A DNA stretch of 64,000 nucleotides, taken from NCBI GenBank assembly GCA_002421995.1, contig DISP01000016.1, positions 22,898 through 86,897 on the forward strand, in the 5' to 3' direction. The notes under the pieces are model-generated. The model did not search any database and was not told the DNA's origin. It was given only the letters and a program-made list of their open reading frames with translations. The stretch is from Bacteroidales bacterium UBA6207 (lineage in GTDB: Bacteria; Bacteroidota; Bacteroidia; Bacteroidales; F082). Positions within the stretch are counted from its first letter, which is position 1. The number at the start of each line of letters is the position of its first letter. The position numbers and the translations under genes were made by a program. Positions 28,011 through 36,548 of the stretch are shown one piece after another.

Positions 28011-29309
28011 CTATACAACTTCTGCCACCACAAAAGTGCTTCCACCCACAAAAACGAGATCATCGGGTCTGGCAGCATTCAACGCACTGAAATAGGCCGA
28101 TCTAACTGATTCATACACCCTTCCTCTCAGTCCCAGCTCAAAAGCCTGTTCAGCCAACACATTGGCATCCAGCCCTCTGGGAATGTCAGCCTTGCAAAAA
28201 TAATAGGTTGCATGTCGCGGGAGCAAGTTCAAAACCGCTTCGATTGACTTGTCATTTACCATTCCCAGCACAAAATGCAATTGATTGAATTGCATCAAAC
28301 GCAACTGAAAAACCACTTCCTTAATGCCATCCACATTGTGTCCCGTGTCTGCAATTGCCAAAGGGTTTCGGCTTATCACCTGCCAGCGACCCGACAGTCC
28401 GGTGCTGCGCACCACCGTTTCAATTCCGCCCCTAATGTCCTTCAAATCAATATTGAAGGTCCTCTGCAGCATATCAACAGCACAAACAGCGGTGATAAGA
28501 TTTTTCTGCTGATAATGTCCCAGCAAAGGAATCTCCTGCTGTTCGATAAACAGCTCACTGTTTTTCCAGATGTCGAAAACCTGCATTTGCTTGTCGGAAG
28601 TGTCCACCCTGTTGGCATCAAAAACACGGTCGGCAAAAACGATGGGAGCGCCGGCTTCTGCGGCCTTTGCTTCGAAAACCGGCTTTGTTTCAGCTTGGGT
28701 TTGCCCTATCACAACCGGAACACCATTTTTTATAATACCGGCTTTTTCCTTTGCAATGGATTGAAGGTCAGAACCCAGGTACTGCATATGATCAAGTCCG
28801 ATATTGGTGATCACGCTCAGGAGTGGTTGGATTAGGTTGGTTGAGTCGAGGCGTCCGCCCATTCCGGTTTCAATAATGGCAACGTCCACTTTTTGCTTTG
28901 CAAAATAGTCAAATGCCAGGCCAACGGTCATTTCAAAGAACGAAAGATCCTTTTTCTCAAAGAAAGCTCTATGTTTCTCAACAAATTCAACCACAGCTTG
29001 TTGACTTATCATCTCACCATTAATCCTTATACGTTCCCTGAAATCGCGCAGGTGTGGAGAGGTGTAAAGACCAGTTTTATATCCGGCTTCGGCCAAAATG
29101 GAGGCCAGCAAATGCGACACCGAACCCTTTCCATTTGTTCCGGCTATATGAACACTTTTGAATGATCCCTCAGGATGCTGCAGATAATCAAGAAGTTGAA
29201 TTGTGTTATCAAGGTCAGCTCTGTAAGCAGCACTTCCAATGCGTTGATACATTGGCAGGCGATTGAACATCCATTGCAAGGTTTCTTCGTAGCCGGAAAA
29301 ATGATTCAT
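28011..29309 (-). CDS. folC: Bifunctional folylpolyglutamate synthase / dihydrofolate synthase
   Basis: This 432-residue Mur-ligase-family enzyme adds glutamate to dihydropteroate and to reduced folates. Its P-loop is AGTNGKGSVSHLLA (about 56-69). YTSPHLRDFRERIRING is the FolC signature, with the Omega-loop and folate-site residues. MGGRLDSTNLI and ITNIGLDHMQYLG (metal and ATP binding) follow, then DTGHNVDG in the C-terminal ligase domain. It is a cytosolic housekeeping enzyme. The start lies 12 bp after the tonB-like gene stop, so it is the last gene of the murF-anmK-exbB-exbD-tonB-folC run. Confidence 0.95.
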   Translation of the reverse strand: MNHFSGYEETLQWMFNRLPMYQRIGSAAYRADLDNTIQLLDYLQHPEGSFKSVHIAGTNGKGSVSHLLASILAEAGYKTGLYTSPHLRDFRERIRINGEMISQQAVVEFVEKHRAFFEKKDLSFFEMTVGLAFDYFAKQKVDVAIIETGMGGRLDSTNLIQPLLSVITNIGLDHMQYLGSDLQSIAKEKAGIIKNGVPVVIGQTQAETKPVFEAKAAEAGAPIVFADRVFDANRVDTSDKQMQVFDIWKNSELFIEQQEIPLLGHYQQKNLITAVCAVDMLQRTFNIDLKDIRGGIETVVRSTGLSGRWQVISRNPLAIADTGHNVDGIKEVVFQLRLMQFNQLHFVLGMVNDKSIEAVLNLLPRHATYYFCKADIPRGLDANVLAEQAFELGLRGRVYESVRSAYFSALNAARPDDLVFVGGSTFVVAEVV

Positions 29310-29321
29310 GCGTTGTTTTTT

Positions 29322-30152
29322 CTAATTTCCAATGATAAAAGTATAGGTTATTGTCCCTTTTTGAACGGTTGCAGCAGACTGATCTTCAGTGAACCTGGAG
29401 TTAAGCGCGGCTTTCACGGCCAAACTTCTCAGATTGGCGTCCAAAACAGTTGTGCCTCTCACGCTTACCTCAGCCTTTGTAACAGCTCCAGCTCGGTCAA
29501 CCCAAATATCAACCACCACATCGCCTTGTTCTCTGAAATTAGCTTTGGGTTCGGCCAAACGCACAGCACCTCTTCCACCAAGACTGAAAGATGGGCCATT
29601 TCCTTGTCCGCCCTGCCCGTCATAACGTTTTACATTTTTAAGTCCATCAGGTTTTCCCTGATCGCCGGGCTGACCGGTAATACCTTCCGAGCCGCTTGTC
29701 TGCGCCGCATCGCCCGACCCTTTAAACAAGGCGCGCTGATTCACTTTTGGTTGTTCCGGTTCGACAACCGGCGTTTCTTTCACAACATTCTCTTGGGGAG
29801 GATGCTTTTCAACCCTGGGTTTGCTTTCTTTTTTCTTAACGGGCTTGGGTTTAGGCTGCTCTTTTACAGGCATCGGAGGAGCTTCCTCGGTAGTCTGGGT
29901 CAACACTTGTTCTTCGGCCTGACTTACCGGTGTTTGGGCGGCATTGGCCAGCTGCGGCGATCCACCGCTCAACTCAGGTTGAATCAAGCCCATTCCCTGA
30001 TTGGAAAAACCAAGATCAACCTCCACGCCTTCTTCCTCAGGCAAAGGTAAAGGCGTACGCAATGCCATAAAAAACAGCGCAAGCAGCAGCAAAGCATGAA
30101 ACAACAAGGTTGCCAACAAACCACTTATCCTGTTTTTCTGCTCTTTTTCCAT
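29322..30152 (-). CDS. tonB: TonB family energy transducer
   Basis: This 276-residue protein has one N-terminal span (about 10-30) preceded by a short basic stretch, as in TonB. The periplasmic linker is rich in Pro, Glu and Lys (about 85-130, with KPKPVKKKESKP) and then Gly/Gln-rich (150-190). The C-terminal TonB-like domain reads FREQGDVVVDIWVDRAGAV near 205 and ends with TITYTFIIGN. With ExbB and ExbD encoded immediately upstream it would couple the proton gradient to TonB-dependent outer-membrane transporters. Its ATG shares one base with the exbD stop (TAATG), so translation is coupled. Confidence 0.9.
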   Translation of the reverse strand: MEKEQKNRISGLLATLLFHALLLLALFFMALRTPLPLPEEEGVEVDLGFSNQGMGLIQPELSGGSPQLANAAQTPVSQAEEQVLTQTTEEAPPMPVKEQPKPKPVKKKESKPRVEKHPPQENVVKETPVVEPEQPKVNQRALFKGSGDAAQTSGSEGITGQPGDQGKPDGLKNVKRYDGQGGQGNGPSFSLGGRGAVRLAEPKANFREQGDVVVDIWVDRAGAVTKAEVSVRGTTVLDANLRSLAVKAALNSRFTEDQSAATVQKGTITYTFIIGN

Positions 30153-30565
30153 TATTTCTTTGGGCTTGTTGCCAAAATCACTTTATAGCTCGATTGCGTT
30201 GATTCGTTCAGCTGATTGATTGCATCTATCACGTTTACAACATATTGCACAGGAACACTTTTGTCGGACCTGACAACAACAGTTCCTTCTTTTTGACTTT
30301 GCAAGGCAGCTTGTAAATCTGACTGCAGGCTCAATTCAGAGCTCGGACGTTCTTCCAAAAAATACTGAAAGCCCTCGTTGATGTAAACTGTTACAGTTTG
30401 CTTTGCCATGGTTTTGCTATTGCTCGATGGCAACATCAGTTTGATGGCATTGGGCGCGATGAGTGTTGATGTGAGCATAAAGAAAATCAACAAAAGGAAA
30501 ACAAGGTCGGACATGCTGGCCATGTTGAAATCTACACTCAGTTTGTTTCGGGTTCTGATCGCCAT
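30152..30565 (-). CDS. exbD: ExbD/TolR family proton channel subunit
   Basis: This 137-residue protein has a short cytoplasmic N-terminus (RNKLSVDFNMASMSDLVFLLLIFFML) with the conserved Asp at the start of the single membrane span (about 18-36), which carries protons in ExbD. A periplasmic domain follows, with VVRSDKSVPVQYVVNVIDAINQ, the ExbD signature. It works with ExbB and TonB. The gene begins 14 bp after exbB and overlaps the tonB start by one base. Confidence 0.92.
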   Translation of the reverse strand: MAIRTRNKLSVDFNMASMSDLVFLLLIFFMLTSTLIAPNAIKLMLPSSNSKTMAKQTVTVYINEGFQYFLEERPSSELSLQSDLQAALQSQKEGTVVVRSDKSVPVQYVVNVIDAINQLNESTQSSYKVILATSPKK

Positions 30566-30579
30566 AACTTTATTGTTGA

Positions 30580-31278
30580 TTAGCGTGCAGGTTCGTGCAA
30601 AACATCCATAAATTCGGTAGCTTTTGCTTCGAGCAGATAAACCACTTTCTCAATGCGCGATACAAGAATGTTGTAGAAAATATATGCCAGAATACCAACA
30701 ATAAGTCCACCAACGGTTGTAATCATTGCCTGGTAAATGCCCGATGAAAGCATCGCGATGTCAATATTATTTCCGGCCATAGACATATCATAAAATGCAC
30801 GAATCATACCCAGCACCGTGCCCAGGAAACCGAGCATAGGAGCAGCACCTGCTATTGTTGCCAGTCCGGCAACACCTTTTTCAAGCTTACTGACTTCGAG
30901 TTTACCAACATTTTCGATGGCAGCGCTGATGTCGCCAAGTGGTTTTCCAATGCGCGACAGGCCTTTTTCTATCATTCTGGCGTTGGGTGTATCAGTGCTT
31001 TTACACAATGAAACAGCCGAATCAAGGCGTCCGGCATGAATAAACTCACGAATGTTGTTCATAAAGTTTTTATCGCTCGCCGATGCTTTGGAGATCGTAA
31101 GGTAACGTTCAACAAAAATATACACGGTGATAATCGAGAAAACGGCCAGCACAGCCATGATCCAGCCACCTTTGATAGCCAGATCAATCACTGACAGGCT
31201 TATTTCGGTCGGCTTTGCGGCTGTTGTTCCCAGTTCATTGGCAACGGTCTGCAGTTGCAGCAGGATTGGATTGTACAT
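30580..31278 (-). CDS. exbB: ExbB/TolQ/MotA family proton channel protein
   Basis: This 232-residue protein has three membrane spans (about 37-54, 125-150 and 165-190) and the family core GLATIAGAAPMLGFLGTVLGMI followed by AMITTVGGLIVGILAYIFYN, which includes the conserved Thr/Pro/Gly residues of the proton path. The cytoplasmic loop holds SLCKSTDTPNARMIEKGL. It forms the pentameric stator of the TonB energising complex. It starts 47 bp after anmK ends. Confidence 0.92.
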   Translation of the reverse strand: MYNPILLQLQTVANELGTTAAKPTEISLSVIDLAIKGGWIMAVLAVFSIITVYIFVERYLTISKASASDKNFMNNIREFIHAGRLDSAVSLCKSTDTPNARMIEKGLSRIGKPLGDISAAIENVGKLEVSKLEKGVAGLATIAGAAPMLGFLGTVLGMIRAFYDMSMAGNNIDIAMLSSGIYQAMITTVGGLIVGILAYIFYNILVSRIEKVVYLLEAKATEFMDVLHEPAR

Positions 31279-31325
31279 AGGTTATTGCTAAATTATGCGA
31301 TTAAAACTTCAAAAATGCTTAATTA

Positions 31326-32411
31326 TTATGAATTTTGATCAAGAGCATGATAAATATCACCGGTCGAAGAGTCGGATTCGGCTCCGGTTACACTACTAAG
31401 GCAGTTTATTTCGCCCCGAAAACGTAAAACACCCAGCAATGCAAACACGATGGCTTCTTTCATTTTAATAGTCACTTCATCAGGAATAATGATTTCGTGA
31501 GCTGAAATTGCCCGTAGCCTGTTAATCAATGTTTTATTGTAGGCACCACCACCGGTCACCAGGATTTTACCTGTCGCAAAACCCGAAGTTGCAGCTGCAA
31601 TCTGTCCAGCAATTTGGTGTGTGCAAGTGGCTAAAAGATCAACCACTTCCAGATCAGAGGCCAAAACCAAAGGAAAATAAATCTGCTCAACCCATTCACG
31701 ACCCAAGGATTTCGGGTGCATATCTTTAAAATACTGCAGATCATCAAGTTGCTCAACAAGTTTTTGGTTCACCCGGCCCGATGCAGCCTGATTTCCATCT
31801 TTATCATAGGGCAAACCAAGTTTATTTGCCAAATGATTCAAAACCATATTGGCAGGAGCAATATCCCATGCGATTCGCTGACCGTTTTGCTCAAACGACA
31901 GATTGGCGATCCCACCTATATTCAGGCAAACGTCAAAGTCGCCGAAAAGCAATCTGTCACCAATAGGCACGAGTGGTGCACCGTGCCCTCCCTTGAGTAC
32001 ATCTGCCTGACGAAAGTTATTGATAGTCAATAATCCACATGCGTTTGCGAGACTTTGTCCCTCACCAATCTGAAGACTGACTTTCTCTGCCGGCCGATGA
32101 AAAACCGTATGTCCGTGCGAGCAAACAAGATCGGGTTGCAATTTGAATTCATTGATAAATAAGCGTGTTTGCTGTCCCAAAAAAGTACCAAAAGCTACAT
32201 CAAGTTCTTGAAGCGCCGTCTGATTCATTGAAAATGCATCGCTGAGTGATTGCTGCCAATGGGCATTATAGCTCAATTCCTTCCACGCCAAAACCTCGTA
32301 CTTCCATGCTTTCTGATGCTTAGTGAATCTGCAACAAACCAAATCAAGCCCATCGAGTGAGGTGCCCGACATGAGGCCAATGGCAACAAATGTGGACGGC
32401 TTGTTTGTCAT
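31326..32411 (-). CDS. anmK: Anhydro-N-acetylmuramic acid kinase
   Basis: This 361-residue sugar kinase phosphorylates and opens 1,6-anhydro-MurNAc released during peptidoglycan turnover, giving MurNAc-6-phosphate for recycling. The N-terminal ATP-binding phosphate loop is GLMSGTSLDGLDLV (about 12-25). CSHGHTVFHRP, LNIGGIANLSF, the catalytic-region WDIAPANMVLN and VTGGGAYNKTLI are all AnmK signatures. Its ATG overlaps the murF stop by 4 bp, linking wall recycling to wall synthesis in one transcript. Confidence 0.95.
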   Translation of the reverse strand: MTNKPSTFVAIGLMSGTSLDGLDLVCCRFTKHQKAWKYEVLAWKELSYNAHWQQSLSDAFSMNQTALQELDVAFGTFLGQQTRLFINEFKLQPDLVCSHGHTVFHRPAEKVSLQIGEGQSLANACGLLTINNFRQADVLKGGHGAPLVPIGDRLLFGDFDVCLNIGGIANLSFEQNGQRIAWDIAPANMVLNHLANKLGLPYDKDGNQAASGRVNQKLVEQLDDLQYFKDMHPKSLGREWVEQIYFPLVLASDLEVVDLLATCTHQIAGQIAAATSGFATGKILVTGGGAYNKTLINRLRAISAHEIIIPDEVTIKMKEAIVFALLGVLRFRGEINCLSSVTGAESDSSTGDIYHALDQNS

Positions 32412-33700
32412 AAAAGCGGAACGACATTTTCAAGCCTGATACCCCGCGAAGCTTTCACGAGTATATCTGCATTTTTTATCGGATGTTTTTTCAGGTAAGC
32501 CACAAGCTGGTCAACATGCTGAAAATGATGCCAGTCGTCGCCGGTATAGACGTTACCAAACAATGGACCAACGAGATAAACATGCTTAAAATCCAGATCA
32601 ATGATCAATTTGAGTATTTCGGCATGTTCTTCATCGCTGTTTTGACCCAGTTCGAGCATATCGCCCAGAATCAAAACAGGTTTAGGACCATGAATCTGCT
32701 CAAAGTTTCTAATAGCAGCAGCCATACTCACCGGATTCGCATTATAAGCATCAAGAATAACCCGGTTAGTTGCTGTTTCAATCAATTGCGACCTGTTGTT
32801 TGAAGGAATATAATGCTCAATGGCGTGATTAATTTTATCGCCATCCACCTCAAAAAAGCAGCCAAGGGCAATGGCAGCGAGGATATTTTCGGTGTTGTAA
32901 GCACCTATCATATTGGTTCTTACAACATATTGAAGTTGTTTGTATTCCCAGGCAATGTGCAGCCAGGGATCAACGGAAACCAATTCGCCATACAGATCAT
33001 CATTAAGCGATTCGCCATAAGTGAATCGTTTAATGTTCATGGATAGCCCTTCGAGCAATTCATTGTCTGAATGCACAAAAACCAATTCTCCATGATCATC
33101 TATCCAGTTATAGAGTTCCGATTTTGCATTGATGACACCGGTTAAACTGCCAAACCCTTCAAGATGTGCCTTTCCGATATTTGTGATAATGCCAAAATCG
33201 GGTTGAGCGATTCTGCACAATTGCATAATTTCGCCTTGATGGTTAGCCCCCATTTCGATAACGGCTATCTCTGTCTCCTCCGTAATGCGTAGCAAACTAA
33301 GTGGAACCCCAATATGGTTGTTCAGATTCCCCTGTGTTGAGACAACATTGAATCTCTGTTCTAACACCCTTGATACCAGCTCCTTGGTGGTAGTTTTTCC
33401 ATTGGTCCCGGTGATGGCTATCACCTTTGCTTTCATTTGTTGCCTGTGATAAGCTGCCAATAACTGAAGCGTTTTCAAACTGTCATCTACCACCAACACC
33501 TTTTCATGATCAAGGTATGCAGAATCGTCAGAAACGGCCCAATCTGCGCCGTACTCCAAAGCTTTCGGGATGAGTGTATTGGCATCAAAATTTGTCCCTT
33601 TCAAAGCAAAAAAGAGCATTCCTTTTCGCAATTGCCTTGTGTCAGTGGAAATACCATTACTTGAAAGGAAAATCCTGTAAAGTGATTCTATATCGTTCAT
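32408..33700 (-). CDS. murF: UDP-N-acetylmuramoyl-tripeptide--D-alanyl-D-alanine ligase
   Basis: This 430-residue Mur ligase adds D-Ala-D-Ala to the UDP-MurNAc-tripeptide, the last cytoplasmic step of peptidoglycan precursor assembly. The N-terminal substrate domain has GISTDTRQLRKGMLFFALKG (about 15-34). The P-loop is ITGTNGKTTTKEL (about 95-107). NLNNHIGVPLSLL, EMGANHQGEI and TNIGKAHLEGFG follow, and the C-terminal domain has LDAYNANPVSM and LGDMLELG. It begins the minus-strand run that continues with anmK. A -7-like TATCTTTG lies at 33705-33712, just ahead of the ATG, and a terminator separates it from gldJ. Confidence 0.95.
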   Translation of the reverse strand: MNDIESLYRIFLSSNGISTDTRQLRKGMLFFALKGTNFDANTLIPKALEYGADWAVSDDSAYLDHEKVLVVDDSLKTLQLLAAYHRQQMKAKVIAITGTNGKTTTKELVSRVLEQRFNVVSTQGNLNNHIGVPLSLLRITEETEIAVIEMGANHQGEIMQLCRIAQPDFGIITNIGKAHLEGFGSLTGVINAKSELYNWIDDHGELVFVHSDNELLEGLSMNIKRFTYGESLNDDLYGELVSVDPWLHIAWEYKQLQYVVRTNMIGAYNTENILAAIALGCFFEVDGDKINHAIEHYIPSNNRSQLIETATNRVILDAYNANPVSMAAAIRNFEQIHGPKPVLILGDMLELGQNSDEEHAEILKLIIDLDFKHVYLVGPLFGNVYTGDDWHHFQHVDQLVAYLKKHPIKNADILVKASRGIRLENVVPLL

Positions 33701-33704
33701 GTTG

Positions 33705-33712
33705 CAAAGATA
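33705..33712 (-). promoter_or_regulatory. Putative -7 element of the murF operon
   Basis: Minus-strand TATCTTTG is a full match to TAnnTTTG but ends only 4 bp before the murF ATG. If it is used, the transcript would be leaderless or nearly so. Confidence 0.4.
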
Positions 33713-33746
33713 ATCAGGAATAGCGCTAATATGGAGAACGGTTTAC

Positions 33747-33779
33747 AACAAAAAACCCTGCTTTGTGGGCAGGGTTTTT
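33747..33779 (-). terminator. Rho-independent terminator after gldJ
   Basis: An 11-bp perfect stem (33751-33761 with 33769-33779; AAAAACCCTGC and GCAGGGTTTTT on the plus strand) with a 7-base loop. Read on the minus strand it is followed by TTG-rich sequence after the T-run of the stem. It lies 19 bp after the gldJ stop and separates gldJ from murF transcription. Confidence 0.8.
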
Positions 33780-33798
33780 CAATTCTTTCGTGGCGATG

Positions 33799-35262
33799 CT
33801 ATTTGCCTATCGAGCTTCCTACTTTGTTCATGGCGCATCTGAAACCAACCATACTTGAGGCTTGGTCTTCATCAAGATAGCGACGAACGCCCGGACTCAT
33901 AAAATAAGCTCTGTCGGCCCATGAGCCACCTTTGTAAACCCTGGCTTTGTCCGAAACGAGTGTAGTTTCGCCATAAGCATACATTTTTGATGTGGAATTA
34001 GGGTCCTCTGACAGGTTCGACCAGTCGTTCTGGATTGTTGATGAGTAGTCACCATCGCGGTAGTTAACTGCGTTTCCACGGCGGTAGTTCTTTCTGTTAG
34101 CAGCTTCTTCTGGCGAGATTTCAACATATTGAAGACGACCGAGAGAGTCTTTCTGGGCGATTGAGCCATCCGGATCGCGTTTCTTATTCACAAAAATGTT
34201 GCCTCTGAAAGGGCTGTAATCCGAAACATCTTCGAAGGTAAGCGGACGATAAACATCGAGCACCCATTCAGCAACGTTGCCACCCATATTGTACAATCCG
34301 TAATCATTTGGCCAGTAGGAGCCCACAGGTGCCGGAAGTGCAGCGCCATCGTTGAGGCTACCGGCAACACCCATGTAGTCGCCTTGTCCGCGTTTGAAAT
34401 TGGCAACGAAGCTACCCATATATTTTTTGTGATCGGTGCGTAAACCATCGCCATTCCAGGGGTATTTTCTGCCTTCAACAACACGTTCATTGATGGTATT
34501 TCCAACAAGGCCTATAGCGGCATATTCCCATTCAGCTTCGGTGGGTAGCCGGTATTTCGGGAGCATAATACCATCTTCGAACCTGACATTTCTGATGCCC
34601 GATCCACTTGGATTTAGATCAGCTTTACCTTCTTTTACCAAACCTTCATACTGGCCTGCCAGATAAGCTTCTGTATTAAAATTATTTTCATTTTTCTGAT
34701 CGGGATCAAAATCAAGGATTCCGGCTTCGATCAGAAGTTTTTCGTTTACCCTGTCGGTTCTCCAGTTGGCATAATCATTGGCCTGCAACCACGAAACGCC
34801 CACAACAGGATAATCGTGGTAAGAAGGATGACGGAAATAAAGTTCAACCAAAGGCTCGTTGTAGGATAATCTGTCGCGCCAAACAAGCGAATCGGGGAGT
34901 GCTCGCTGCACAACCATCGGGTAGTCACCACCATAAACACGGTTGAGCCAGTAAATATATTCGAGGTAATCGAGATTACTTACTTCTGTTTCATCCATAT
35001 AAAACGAAGGAACTGTAACCCTGCGTGGTATATTGTTCCATTCATACAAAAGGTCTTCCTGTGTTGCTCCCATTAAAAAGGTGCCGCCTTCAATGGCAAC
35101 GAGTCCCGGACCAACTTTCTGCTCTTTGGTTTGAGCAACCTCAAAACCACCATATTTGGGATCATTGTAGTTCCAACCGGTAGATCTTGAGGCTTGTTTT
35201 TTGCAGGAACTGAAACCCAGACCTACCATTAAGGCTGCAAGAATGATGTGCGTTTTCTTCAT
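33799..35262 (-). CDS. gldJ: GldJ-type gliding/T9SS lipoprotein (formylglycine-generating-enzyme fold)
   Basis: From the ATG at 35262 this is a 487-residue lipoprotein with lipobox FSSC (Cys19). The mature part is a formylglycine-generating-enzyme/sulfatase-modifying (SUMF1-like) fold: VAIEGGTFLMGATQEDLLYEWNN near 55, VPSFYMDETEVSNLDYLEY, YPVVGVSWLQANDYANWR, YRLPTEAEWEYAA, NVAEWVLDVY, and the end SPGVRRYLDEDQASSMVGFRC. This is the GldJ/GldK group, outer-membrane-associated lipoproteins needed for T9SS function and gliding in Flavobacterium. The GldJ choice rests on its neighbours: porU/porV lie close by divergently and murF follows, an arrangement I recall from Flavobacterium. The frame continues 6 codons upstream to a second ATG at 35280. 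Confidence 0.85.
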   Translation of the reverse strand: MKKTHIILAALMVGLGFSSCKKQASRSTGWNYNDPKYGGFEVAQTKEQKVGPGLVAIEGGTFLMGATQEDLLYEWNNIPRRVTVPSFYMDETEVSNLDYLEYIYWLNRVYGGDYPMVVQRALPDSLVWRDRLSYNEPLVELYFRHPSYHDYPVVGVSWLQANDYANWRTDRVNEKLLIEAGILDFDPDQKNENNFNTEAYLAGQYEGLVKEGKADLNPSGSGIRNVRFEDGIMLPKYRLPTEAEWEYAAIGLVGNTINERVVEGRKYPWNGDGLRTDHKKYMGSFVANFKRGQGDYMGVAGSLNDGAALPAPVGSYWPNDYGLYNMGGNVAEWVLDVYRPLTFEDVSDYSPFRGNIFVNKKRDPDGSIAQKDSLGRLQYVEISPEEAANRKNYRRGNAVNYRDGDYSSTIQNDWSNLSEDPNSTSKMYAYGETTLVSDKARVYKGGSWADRAYFMSPGVRRYLDEDQASSMVGFRCAMNKVGSSIGK

Positions 35263-35309
35263 TTCTATTTTAATTGACATCTAAAATTCAAAAAAATCAA
35301 AACCTTTAA

Positions 35310-36311
35310 CTAAAAAGTGGGTGAATTTATTGTGCGAATCGTTCGGATTGCGTTGGTATAAATGCAAAAATCCCAACTAAACGACAATTCATGTGCGCCA
35401 CCACTTTTGCCAGAGAGTTTTGAAACAGTATAGTCATAGCTGTAACCAATGCGGTAATTATCCCATTTCAATCCGATCAGAAAAGACGTTGCGTCGGCAT
35501 TATCTTTAGCATGTTTATACCAAAAACCGGCAACGAAAGGGGCTTTTGAGATATACACACCGGCACTTATCTGACTATATGTATACTGCTGCAAAAATAG
35601 TAGATTTGGTTGAATCAGCACTTCATGTTCGCGAACATCCCCAAAACTTCCTGTTGATGCATTGATATTTAATCCGGCATGCAGTGTATAACGCAAATGA
35701 AGTTTCTCACCGCTGTTTTCATAAAACGACATCTCGGGTTGCGTCAGATGGTCGGCAGCAAAACCTGCAAAAAACATATCGCTATAACCATAAACGAGTC
35801 CGGCAGCAAAATCAGCCTGATAAATTGTAGGTTTATCGGGGCGAGCTTCTGCTCCGGGAAAGCTGACAACTCCTGTGGAGGAATTTATCATATCGGCAAA
35901 AATGAGCTTCGACCAGTCAATACTTTCCTGGTAGAAGGCAGCTTTGACACCAAAATTGATAAAAGAATTGTATGAAACCTGTAGTTTATATGAATACAAA
36001 CCTCCGGCAATCGTTCGGTTGTAAGCTCCACTCCCCTGCTGATCGCGCAAAACCATGAAACCAAAACCACTGTTGATGCCGGGCAGGCTCTGATCATAAG
36101 CCACGTTGTAGGTCACATAGGCTTTGTTGAGCGATGGCCACTGGTTGCGGTATTGCAGATGTAACCTGCCGCATTCTGTATTGCCTGTAAGCGCCGGATT
36201 CAAATACATCGGGTTTGCATAAAACTGCGAAAATGAAGCATCCTGCCCAAAAGTATGAGCAGAGGAAGCCACCAAAATCATGTTAATCAGAAAAAACCTG
36301 ATGATTCTCAT
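35310..36311 (-). CDS. PorP/SprF family type IX secretion outer-membrane protein
   Basis: This 333-residue protein has a signal peptide (about 1-22, ending TFGQ). The mature start DASFSQFYANPMYLNPALTG (23-42) is the hallmark of the PorP/SprF family, followed by YRNQWPSL, GFGFMVLRDQQGSGAYN and FAAGLVYGYSDMFFAGFAADHLTQP, and a beta-barrel pattern to the end (LIGLKWDNYRIGYSYDYT). PorP/SprF proteins associate with T9SS and often accompany particular large secreted adhesins. It precedes gldJ by about 47 bp in the same direction and is divergent from the sortase genes across a 237-bp spacer in which I see no clear promoter or other element. Confidence 0.9.
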   Translation of the reverse strand: MRIIRFFLINMILVASSAHTFGQDASFSQFYANPMYLNPALTGNTECGRLHLQYRNQWPSLNKAYVTYNVAYDQSLPGINSGFGFMVLRDQQGSGAYNRTIAGGLYSYKLQVSYNSFINFGVKAAFYQESIDWSKLIFADMINSSTGVVSFPGAEARPDKPTIYQADFAAGLVYGYSDMFFAGFAADHLTQPEMSFYENSGEKLHLRYTLHAGLNINASTGSFGDVREHEVLIQPNLLFLQQYTYSQISAGVYISKAPFVAGFWYKHAKDNADATSFLIGLKWDNYRIGYSYDYTVSKLSGKSGGAHELSFSWDFCIYTNAIRTIRTINSPTF

Positions 36312-36548
36312 CGTGTTAGTTACATTGTATTTTTCCGAGCTGCAATATTAAGGATTTTTAGCCAAACAAAGTCAATTAATAAATGCTTCAAACCGAATTT
36401 AAGAAATCACAATAAAAAAAAGTTATTACCGTTCTAAATAGGATAAGAAAAAACAAATGGATGTATTTAAAACGAACCAATACAGGCAACTTTTTGAAGA
36501 AATTGTTGTTTTACTAAGGTTCGGAACAATCACACAATGCCATAGGAT

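Noticed and set aside
29175..30050. A 291-codon plus-strand frame antisense to folC and the tonB-like gene
   Set aside because: The opposite strand encodes recognised FolC and TonB proteins. The plus frame has no family motifs and looks like a composition shadow of the low-complexity TonB linker.
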